DNA of 33,905 bases. Source: Lachnospiraceae bacterium. Its GTDB lineage: Bacteria; Bacillota; Clostridia; Lachnospirales; Lachnospiraceae. Numbering within the stretch: position 1 is the first letter of the stretch; each line of letters begins with the position of its first letter. Location: assembly GCA_029098105.1 (NCBI GenBank), contig JAQXNR010000116.1:1-33905 (forward strand). Reading direction: 5' to 3'. The notes under the pieces were generated by a model, which saw only the letters and a list, made by a program, of their open reading frames with translations, was not told the DNA's origin and searched no databases. This document shows positions 7,938 through 14,053 of the stretch, in pieces. The position numbers and the translations under genes are program-made.

Positions 7938-8990
7938 ATGAAAAAATGGATTCGGAGAATCGTGTCAATTCTGCTGGTAATTGTCCTGTTCTTTGCCCTG
8001 CAGCGTCTGGTTACACCGAAATATGTAAAGGATGTCATTGAGGGCGGGTTTACCGCAGAATATTACCGGGAGACAACGCCCCATCAGGTACTTATGGTGG
8101 GAGACTGTGAATTATATGAAAATTTCAGTCCTGTGACTTTGTGGCAGAACTACGGAATCACCAGTTATATACGGGGAAGTGCCCAGCAGTTGACTTGGCA
8201 GTCCTATTATTTACTGGAGGATGCGCTAAAGTACGAGAAGCCGGATGTAGTAGTATTCAACGTACTGGAATTGATTTATGACGAGCCCCAGCGGGAGGAA
8301 TATAACCGCATGACGCTAGATGGTATGAAGTGGTCGAAGACGAAGGTGGATGCGATTCAGGCATCTATGCTGGAGGAGGAGAGCATGCTGGACTATGTTT
8401 TTCCTCTGTTACGTTACCATAGCCGGATTACGGAATTGTCCAAGGAGGATGTTACCTATTTTGCAAAGGACATCCAGCGGACGACAGCCGGATATTATAT
8501 GCGGGTAGATGTGGCGCCTTATGAGGAAGGGGAATGGGAGGAAGAAGAACCGGAGGACTTTACCCTTGGTTCCAATGCCATGGGATACCTGGAACGTATA
8601 CGGAAATTATGTGAAAAAAACGACATCCGGCTTTTGCTGGTAAAAGCTCCCAGCGTTTCCCCTGTATGGTATGATGAATGGGAGGAACAGGTGCGGGAAT
8701 ATGCCGAAGAAAAGAATCTGGATTATATTAACTATTTGGAACTTGTAGATGAGATTGGCATTGATTATACGGAGGATACCTACGACGAAGGACTTCATAT
8801 GAATTTGAGCGGCGCTGAGAAATGTGCCGACTATCTGGGTGAATTTTTGTCCAAAGAGTATTCTCTGGAGGATATGCGAAAAGATTCCAAAATTGCGAAG
8901 GAATGGGAGAAAAAAGTACAGTTCTATGAGGACAGAAAACAGGCGCAGTATGAGGAACTGGAAAAGTATGGAGAGATTCGCAGTTATTAA
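7938..8990 (+). CDS. Membrane-anchored SGNH-hydrolase-like protein (DltD/AlgJ-like role)
   Basis: A 350-residue protein with one N-terminal membrane segment (about residues 8-23) and an extracytoplasmic SGNH-type domain. Block I reads LMVGDCELYENFSP, with Cys57 where SGNH enzymes usually have Ser. A block II-like RGSAQQ and a block III-like VVFNVLE follow. The last block is YDEGLHMNLSGAE with His287; the usual DxxH Asp position holds Glu284, with Asp283 beside it. DltD and AlgX/AlgJ proteins play the final transfer or support role for DltB and AlgI, and this gene occupies that place as last member of the operon. A highly charged helix ends the protein (about 300-350). Whether it is catalytically active with Cys is unknown. 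Confidence 0.83.
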   Translation: MKKWIRRIVSILLVIVLFFALQRLVTPKYVKDVIEGGFTAEYYRETTPHQVLMVGDCELYENFSPVTLWQNYGITSYIRGSAQQLTWQSYYLLEDALKYEKPDVVVFNVLELIYDEPQREEYNRMTLDGMKWSKTKVDAIQASMLEEESMLDYVFPLLRYHSRITELSKEDVTYFAKDIQRTTAGYYMRVDVAPYEEGEWEEEEPEDFTLGSNAMGYLERIRKLCEKNDIRLLLVKAPSVSPVWYDEWEEQVREYAEEKNLDYINYLELVDEIGIDYTEDTYDEGLHMNLSGAEKCADYLGEFLSKEYSLEDMRKDSKIAKEWEKKVQFYEDRKQAQYEELEKYGEIRSY

Positions 8991-8998
8991 GGTATAAT

Positions 8999-9031
8999 TA
9001 CCTGTGAAGCCACTGTGGAGGCAAACAGGTA
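8999..9031 (+). repeat. Small inverted repeat after the dlt-like operon
   Basis: TACCTGT (8999-9005) and ACAGGTA (9025-9031) can form a 7-bp stem in the 103-base gap between the SGNH gene and the secreted-protein gene. A TATAAT at 8993-8998 lies at its left edge but has no good -35. No T-run follows, so it is not a clear terminator. Confidence 0.35.
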
Positions 9032-9093
9032 TTTATATAGTTACCTATCATTGCAGCGATGGCTGCAGCAAATTCAGGAAAAGGAGAATGAGT

Positions 9094-9585
9094 ATGAAAA
9101 CAAGAAAACAGATTATGAAAATGATTACAGCAGTATGCCTGGTGGCGGCCCTTGCATTTACATTCTATGCACCTGTAAATGCGGCTGGTAGAGGATATTC
9201 CTTTAAGTATAAGGGAGTTTCTGTTTCCGTTGGGTCCAATGCCAGCAGTTTCATCAAAAAAGCGGGAAAACCGACTAAGACGGTACGCAAGAAAAGTTGC
9301 GCCTATAAAGGCGAGGATGTAACGTATACTTACAAATACTTTACTTTAAAGACCTACTCCAATACAAAAGGTGGTACGGAATACGTAAACAGCATTACCC
9401 TGACCAGCAGCAAGGTGTCTACACCGGAGAAGGTAAAAGTGGGAAGCAGTGAGAAGACTGTAACGAAAAAGTACGGTAAAGCGAAAGCAAATTTTGGCGT
9501 TTATACCTACACCAAAGGAAATTCAAAACTGATTATTACAGTAGACAACAAAAAGGTCAGCCAGATTCAGTATGTGGCAAAATAG
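9094..9585 (+). CDS. Small secreted protein of unknown function with two related halves
   Basis: A 163-residue exported protein. A signal peptide covers about residues 1-29, with a KTRKQ basic start, a hydrophobic core and an AAG-type cut near VNAAG. The mature part is rich in Lys, Thr, Ser and Tyr. It seems to hold two related blocks, one from VSVGSNASSFIKKAGKPTK and one from VKVGSSEKTVTKKYGKAK, each ending in beta-rich YTYxK-like strands. The GxS/VxKxxGxP pattern resembles BamE/BLIP-like small alpha-beta repeats, a weak resemblance only. AAGGAG lies 7 bases before the ATG at 9094; an ATG at 9088 is too close to it. It follows the dlt-like operon and precedes a transglutaminase-like protein, suggesting a cell-surface role. 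Confidence 0.8.
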   Translation: MKTRKQIMKMITAVCLVAALAFTFYAPVNAAGRGYSFKYKGVSVSVGSNASSFIKKAGKPTKTVRKKSCAYKGEDVTYTYKYFTLKTYSNTKGGTEYVNSITLTSSKVSTPEKVKVGSSEKTVTKKYGKAKANFGVYTYTKGNSKLIITVDNKKVSQIQYVAK

Positions 9586-9618
9586 TGGCGGTAAAAGCCG
9601 ACTTGAGGAGACAGAAGG

Positions 9619-11034
9619 ATGAAACAATACAAAAAAAGCAGCAGACTCTCGATTTGTGTTTTGATTGTGATGGCAGCGGTAATACTGTGGCAGACCAGTT
9701 GTCCTGCAAAGGCAGATACTGCGAAAACTGTAAAATTAGGACAGACCATTCAGGTAACCGGGAAGGGAGATTCCTATAAGAGCAGTGACAACAGCGTAGC
9801 TTATGTCAATTCTGAAGGACGTGTTACTGGTAAAAAGACAGGGACTGCCACAATTTCTATAACAAAGGGAAAGAAAACAGTAAAACAGAGTGTTACGGTA
9901 GTTCCTAATGGAAAGAAAAAAAGCATCTCTGTCTGTGCAGATGAGATTCAGATTGTGAAGGAGCAGACGGTTTTTACGCCAGAGAATGCAGAGAACGTGG
10001 AAAATGGGACTACACAAAGCACTAGTTTCTATTCTTTTTCCACTACGATTACAGTAAAAAATGTCAGCAAGAAAGCAGCCAAAAAGGTGATTCTCACAGG
10101 AACGGTAGAGAAAGAGAAATTGACCGCAAAATTTGGCTCTGTGGCAGCAGGAAGTACGAAAAAGATTACTTTGAAGGGAAAAACCAGTGTATCGGAAGGA
10201 ACGTTTCAGCCCGCTACTTTGCAGGTATATTCCGGGGAAATGCTGAGTGTGTACAACTATAAAAAGCAATCCCTGAAGTTCCAGTACGGCGCTGAGGACA
10301 AAAAGGCACCTGTGATTCGTGGTTTCATAGAAGAAAACAGTTACAATCAGAGTATGCCATACCAGGTTGTGTATAGTAACGATAAGAATTATAATTATTT
10401 TCGTTATGTTCAGGCAGAAGATGACCGGGATGGAAAAGTGAAACTGACAGTGGATACCAGTAAAGTAGATTTTAGCAAAAAGGGCATTTATACGATTACC
10501 TATACTGCAGAAGACAAAGCAGGAAACAAGGCAAAGGCGAAAGCCAAAATTTCAGTCCGGGTTGCCAATTCTCTGGACAGTATGGCAGATACCATATTAA
10601 AGCAGATTACAAAACCGGATTGGTCAGATACAAAAAAGGCCAGAGCCATTTACAATTATACCCGGGGGCATGTTGCCTACACGGGAAGTTCCAATAAATC
10701 CAGTTGGGAAAATGAGGCAATTCGGGGAATCCGGTATGGAACCGGGGATTGCTTTACCTATTATGCAGTGGCGAGAGCGCTGTTGACCCGGGCGGGAATT
10801 CCCAATATTGAGGTGACCCGGGTGCAGGGGCATGGACATCACTGGTGGAACATGGTTTATGTACAGAATGGGTTTTACCATTTTGATACTTGCCCGCGGA
10901 CTGCAGGAGGTCGGTTCTGTCTTGTGACAGATGCCCAGTTGAGCGCTTATTCCCGGGGTCATGGCAATTCCCATATATGGGCATACAAGAAGATACCAAA
11001 GAGTGCCACGAAAAAACTGTCCAGTGTATTTTAA
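9619..11034 (+). CDS. Secreted protein with Ig-like domains and transglutaminase-like domain
   Basis: A 471-residue exported protein with a signal peptide at about residues 1-32 (…WQTSCPAKA). A Big_2-like bacterial Ig domain follows at about 34-95 (SSDNSVAYVNSEGRVTGKKT is its signature). A CARDB-like beta domain covers about 110-215 and a DUF5011-like domain about 222-312 (…TYTAEDKAGNKAKAK). A transglutaminase-like cysteine fold occupies about 330-450. The catalytic triad is visible: Cys378 in GTGDCFTYYAVARALL, His408 in GHHWWNMVYV and Asp423 in YHFDTCP. Such enzymes cross-link, cleave or modify proteins or wall peptides outside the cell; the substrate is unknown. No sortase motif is present. 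GAGGAG is 8 bases before the ATG. Confidence 0.88.
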   Translation: MKQYKKSSRLSICVLIVMAAVILWQTSCPAKADTAKTVKLGQTIQVTGKGDSYKSSDNSVAYVNSEGRVTGKKTGTATISITKGKKTVKQSVTVVPNGKKKSISVCADEIQIVKEQTVFTPENAENVENGTTQSTSFYSFSTTITVKNVSKKAAKKVILTGTVEKEKLTAKFGSVAAGSTKKITLKGKTSVSEGTFQPATLQVYSGEMLSVYNYKKQSLKFQYGAEDKKAPVIRGFIEENSYNQSMPYQVVYSNDKNYNYFRYVQAEDDRDGKVKLTVDTSKVDFSKKGIYTITYTAEDKAGNKAKAKAKISVRVANSLDSMADTILKQITKPDWSDTKKARAIYNYTRGHVAYTGSSNKSSWENEAIRGIRYGTGDCFTYYAVARALLTRAGIPNIEVTRVQGHGHHWWNMVYVQNGFYHFDTCPRTAGGRFCLVTDAQLSAYSRGHGNSHIWAYKKIPKSATKKLSSVF

Positions 11035-11047
11035 AGGGGGCGCAAAG

Positions 11048-11542
11048 ATGGGTAAAAAAGCAACCAAAGCAGCCAACAATATGTATTACATGGCGAGGTA
11101 TGAGGCGGCGGAAAAGGACAGTACCTTTAGCAGCCGTGAGAAAACATCCGAGGTCATCGGAGTGGAACGGACCCGTCTGGCAAACATTGAGTTGGGCAAT
11201 ATTGTTCCTTACCCGGAGGAAGTAAAATGTATGGCAAAGGCCTATGGAACACCGGAACTTTGCAATACTTTCTGTGCAAAGGAGTGTCCGATTGGACAGA
11301 ATACAGTGCAGGAAGTGCGGATGGATGATTTTGACAGACTGGCTCTACGGGTTCTTGGTTCTCTGCGGGAAGTAGAGGATATTCGGGATTCTCTGGTGGA
11401 CATTGCCGAAGATGGCATGATTGGTCCCGGAGAGGAAAAACAGTTTGAGCAAGTGCTGGCGGCACTGGAGGAAATCTCCAACAATGCCCGGGCGTTAAAA
11501 CTTTGGGCGGAAAAAAACATAAAGAATCATTTGCAGGAATAG
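11048..11542 (+). CDS. XRE-like helix-turn-helix regulator
   Basis: A 164-residue cytoplasmic protein. A Cro/C1-type helix-turn-helix lies at about residues 18-70 (TSEVIGVERTRLANIELGNIVPYPEEV). A short cysteine-rich segment CNTFCAKECPIG (about 76-87) follows, then an acidic, mostly helical tail (about 95-160) that may mediate oligomerisation. The start follows an AGGGGG run by 7 bases; a longer reading frame begins upstream inside the transglutaminase-like gene but has no better site. It lies 13 bases downstream of that gene and probably shares its transcript. It could control this surface-modification region. No phage genes are nearby, although proteins of this shape are common in phages. 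Confidence 0.8.
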   Translation: MGKKATKAANNMYYMARYEAAEKDSTFSSREKTSEVIGVERTRLANIELGNIVPYPEEVKCMAKAYGTPELCNTFCAKECPIGQNTVQEVRMDDFDRLALRVLGSLREVEDIRDSLVDIAEDGMIGPGEEKQFEQVLAALEEISNNARALKLWAEKNIKNHLQE

Positions 11543-11546
11543 AAAG

Positions 11547-11575
11547 GCATAAATTTTAAATTCCCCTCATACTAT
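11547..11575 (+). promoter_or_regulatory. Predicted sigma-E promoter of spoIIID
   Basis: GCATAAA (11547-11553), a 14-base spacer and CATACTAT (11568-11575) fit the B. subtilis sigma-E consensus (about KMATATT-N14-CATACANT) well. Known biology: spoIIID is transcribed by sigma-E in the mother cell. A SpoIIID-like box, GTAAACAAGT at 11579-11588 (9 of 10 to WWRRACARNY), sits at the expected start of transcription and may mediate autoregulation. Confidence 0.7.
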
Positions 11576-11600
11576 TAAGTAAACAAGTGTGAGGGGAATT
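11559..11600 (+). terminator. Hairpin overlapping the spoIIID promoter and ribosome site; terminator of the upstream unit
   Basis: AATTCCCCTCATAC (11559-11572) pairs with GTGTGAGGGGAATT (11587-11600) with one G-U pair, loop 11573-11586, followed by TTCTTT. It resembles an intrinsic terminator for the genes ending at 11542. The right arm holds the GAGGGG ribosome site of spoIIID, and the left arm holds the sigma-E -10 box. Confidence 0.65.
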
Positions 11601-11604
11601 TTCT

Positions 11605-11892
11605 TTGAAGGAATATATTGAAGAAAGAGCCATTGCCATTGGGCAGTATATTGTCGAAACCAATGCCACAGTGCGGCAGGCTGCAAAGCAGTTTGGGGTA
11701 AGCAAATCAACGGTACATAAAGATTTGATTGACCGGCTTCCCGAAATCAATTCTGCCCTGGCGGCCAATGCGCGGGTCGTATTAGATACGAATAAGTCGG
11801 AGAGGCATATTCGTGGTGGTTTGGCTACGCGGGCGAAATACTTGAAAGAACATGAAGAAGACCTTTCTCTGACCCACCATGACTGTGCATAA
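11605..11892 (+). CDS. spoIIID: Stage III sporulation transcriptional regulator SpoIIID
   Basis: A 95-residue DNA-binding protein closely resembling B. subtilis SpoIIID (93 residues). It opens KEYIEERAIAIGQYIVET, has a helix-turn-helix VRQAAKQFGVSKSTVHKDL (about residues 23-41), then DRLPEIN and a basic RHIRGGLATRAKYL segment, the C-terminal DNA-contacting part. SpoIIID tunes mother-cell genes between sigma-E and sigma-K. The start is TTG, 8 bases after GAGGGG. The gene has its own predicted sigma-E promoter and lies in a hairpin context that should block translation from read-through mRNA. In B. subtilis mbl follows directly; here two unrelated genes intervene. Confidence 0.95.
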   Translation: MKEYIEERAIAIGQYIVETNATVRQAAKQFGVSKSTVHKDLIDRLPEINSALAANARVVLDTNKSERHIRGGLATRAKYLKEHEEDLSLTHHDCA

Positions 11893-11941
11893 CAGGGGGA
11901 TTAGAGAAATACAGGGAATCATGAAAACAGAAGAGTTCAAA

Positions 11942-12029
11942 TGGAAAAACCACAGTTTATATAAATGACCACCTTTACCGACCACGGGGAGGGAAACAAG
12001 GGGAAGGTTATATAAACTGTGGTTTTCCA
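11942..12029. repeat. Large inverted repeat between convergent spoIIID and LRR-protein genes
   Basis: The left arm 11942-11964 and right arm 12008-12029 are complementary over 22 bases with a single extra A in the left arm. Each contains CCACAGTTTATATAA or its complement. The loop is about 43 bases and G/A-rich on its right half. The gap holds no gene. The structure could terminate transcription from both sides, although T-runs are absent, or encode a structured RNA or a small mobile repeat. Confidence 0.7.
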
Positions 12030-12056
12030 GTTGAAGAATAGAAGTTTTGTAACTAC

Positions 12057-13841
12057 TTATTTTATTTTCTTTGTCTTAGAATAAGGACTGTAATAAGTAC
12101 TCTTTTTGCCATCTACCGTTACGGTTTTGTAAGCACGGATACTGAAATACAGGGTACCTTTTTTCTTTAACAGATTTTTCTGTTTCTTTGTTAATTTCAG
12201 CGTTACGGATGTTTTCTTTTTGGAAACAGTCTTACATTTTTTCCATGAAACTTTACTTGCTTTCTTCCCTTTTGCGACGGCTTTGACATAGACGGTGTAG
12301 CCAGAAATGCCGGAAGCCTTTTTCCACTTCAGGGTAACTTTTGTTTTTGCTTTATTTTTCTTCGCACTTTTCAAAGTGACTTTTTTGACTGTTACCGGAG
12401 TGGGAACTGTGGGGGTAACCGCCGGAGTGGTTGTAACGCTGGTATCTGGTTGGGGTGCGGGTGGCGTTGCCATACCATTCGCAACGAGAATATTTTGCAC
12501 ATCCTTGTTTGTGGACTGGCTTAAGGCGTTCATGGTAGAACCGCCGGCCCCTTCGAAAGCGTCCTTATCTACTGTAACGTTGTCTCCAATGGTAATCGTC
12601 TGGATGGAGGAAACATTCTGGAAAGCATCCTTTTCAATGTTGGTTAGACTTTCCGGTAGCAGTACCGTTTGTAACTGACCACAGTTGGAGAAGGTTCCCT
12701 CTTCAATGGTGGAAATGCCGTCGGAAAGTTGAATGGTTTTCAGGCTGGCGCAGTTAAAAGCGTAAGTTCCGATGGTGTAGGGGGTGCTGGAATGGATGAT
12801 GACGGTATCTAATTGTCCACATCCTTTAAAAGCGTAAGCACCGATGGAACGAAGAGACCCCTCTACTGTAAAGTTCTGGATTGTGGTATTCTCAAAGGCA
12901 TAAGCACCAATGTCTCCGATATTCGTTCCATAAAAAGAAGTCAGGGTAGAGAGATTGGAAAAAGCGTTGTCAGCAATGGTTTCTACCCGGCCGTACAATG
13001 TGATGCTGGTGATGGCAGAGCGGAATACGTTATGTCCAATGTAGGTGACGTTTGCCCCTGCCGGAAGAACAAAAGAGGTCAATGGAGAATCTACAAATGC
13101 GCAATCGCCAATATAGCAAAGAGAGGAAGGTACAGTAATACTGTTCAAATTGGTGTTGTGAAAGGCATTGGCACCAATAAATTGAAGACTGGTTGGAAGC
13201 AGCGTGCCATCCTGTTGTGACATTATGGTATTCTGGTTCATAGATTGGGAATCATCGGAAATATCACCGGAGGCATTGCCAGAAGCGTTACCGGAGGCAT
13301 CACCGGAAGCGTCGCCGGAAGCGTTACCTGAGGCATCACCGGAAACGTCGCCGGAAGCATCACCGGAAGCATCACCGGAAGCGTCACCGGAGGCATCACC
13401 GGAAGCATCACCGGAGACATCACCAGAAGCGTCGCCGGAAACATCTGGTGTGGAGCCGTCATAGGTGTATAGTTTGGTTATGTGAGTGTTAGAAAATGCG
13501 CTGTCGCCAATCACTTTTAACGTGTTTGGCAAAAACACAGTGGTTACCGACCATTTTCCCTGGAAGGCACCGGTCATTCCTTCGGTCTGGTTATTGCAGT
13601 ATCCAATACCGGTAACAGGGCAGTTGTCGATGCTGGAAGGGACAACTACGGTTCCCTCTTCGCTGTTGTACCGTGTGATGGTAATGGTGTTGTCTGTGTT
13701 TTTGACATAAGTGAACCTTCTATCACTGGTAGTCATGCTCTCTTGAGCAGTTGCCTTTATGAGGCTTTCTGGCAGGAAAAAGTTGCTGCACAGTAAAGTC
13801 AGAACCAGTATGAAGGAACAAAATTTTTTGCTTCGTTTCAT
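12057..13841 (-). CDS. BspA-type leucine-rich-repeat surface protein with SGDA-repeat and fibronectin-like C-terminus
   Basis: A 594-residue exported protein. A signal peptide spans about residues 1-33. A first LRR_5-type segment follows (VVVPSSIDNCPVTGIG; NTLKVIGDSAFSN). A 64-residue low-complexity linker of 16 tetrapeptides of type DASG/DVSG/NASG (about residues 133-196) comes next. Further BspA-type repeats (xxIGxxAFxxxxxLxxVxLPxxLxxI pattern) run to about residue 430. A Pro/Thr linker then leads to a very Lys-rich fibronectin-III-like domain. There is no LPXTG or S-layer domain, so retention at the surface, if any, is by charge or an unknown means. AGGAGG is 8 bases before the ATG at 13841; an ATG at 13865 lacks one. 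Such proteins serve in adhesion in other species; that role here is inference. Confidence 0.87.
   Translation of the reverse strand: MKRSKKFCSFILVLTLLCSNFFLPESLIKATAQESMTTSDRRFTYVKNTDNTITITRYNSEEGTVVVPSSIDNCPVTGIGYCNNQTEGMTGAFQGKWSVTTVFLPNTLKVIGDSAFSNTHITKLYTYDGSTPDVSGDASGDVSGDASGDASGDASGDASGDASGDVSGDASGNASGDASGDASGNASGNASGDISDDSQSMNQNTIMSQQDGTLLPTSLQFIGANAFHNTNLNSITVPSSLCYIGDCAFVDSPLTSFVLPAGANVTYIGHNVFRSAITSITLYGRVETIADNAFSNLSTLTSFYGTNIGDIGAYAFENTTIQNFTVEGSLRSIGAYAFKGCGQLDTVIIHSSTPYTIGTYAFNCASLKTIQLSDGISTIEEGTFSNCGQLQTVLLPESLTNIEKDAFQNVSSIQTITIGDNVTVDKDAFEGAGGSTMNALSQSTNKDVQNILVANGMATPPAPQPDTSVTTTPAVTPTVPTPVTVKKVTLKSAKKNKAKTKVTLKWKKASGISGYTVYVKAVAKGKKASKVSWKKCKTVSKKKTSVTLKLTKKQKNLLKKKGTLYFSIRAYKTVTVDGKKSTYYSPYSKTKKIK
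13254..13445 (-). repeat. Sixteen-unit 12-bp tandem repeat coding for (D/N)(A/V/I)SG
   Basis: In the LRR-protein gene, 192 bases consist of 16 tandem 12-base units coding for DASG, DVSG, NASG and one terminal DISD. Units differ mainly at third codon positions and at the A/V and D/N codons. All units keep the frame, so copy-number changes would lengthen or shorten the linker without a frameshift. Confidence 0.9.
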
Positions 13842-14053
13842 AAAAAATACCTCCTGTTTTTTCATTTATAGTTTAAATATAATATTGTAAGTATAACATA
13901 CCTCACCAGTATTTTGCTGTATAATCAGATTAAAATTTGTATAAAAAGTTTTGTGTAAAATGCCATGTGAAATTGTGGTAAAGGGGTGCAATTCAGGCGA
14001 AATTATGCTATTATTGTAAATAATTGATTTTGAAAAGGAGGAGGTACAGAGAG
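13842..14053. other. AT-rich divergent gap between LRR-protein and PAS-sensor genes
   Basis: These 212 bases must hold promoters for both divergent genes. TATAAT-like hexamers occur (for example TATAAT near 13920 on the plus strand), but none has a convincing -35 at proper distance. A strong AAAGGAGGAGG ribosome site precedes the PAS gene. No gene was found in it. Confidence 0.4.

Noticed and set aside
7016-8038. A 340-codon open frame on the minus strand
   Set aside because: It lies fully antisense to the MBOAT gene with its intact catalytic motifs, has no ribosome site and no family-like content.
8991-9093. A possible c-di-GMP (GEMM) riboswitch, prompted by GAGGCAAACAGG and GCAGC/GCTGC pairs
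   Set aside because: The expected paired helices, receptor and conserved tail do not line up, and no terminator or masked ribosome site follows.
13254-13445. Regular repeats that might suggest a CRISPR array
   Set aside because: Units are 12 bases with no spacers and are in frame in a coding region; no cas genes are near.
13204-13464. A plus-strand frame giving Ser-Pro-Glu repeats
   Set aside because: It is the other-strand reading of the 12-bp array in the LRR gene; such arrays stay open in several frames by nature.
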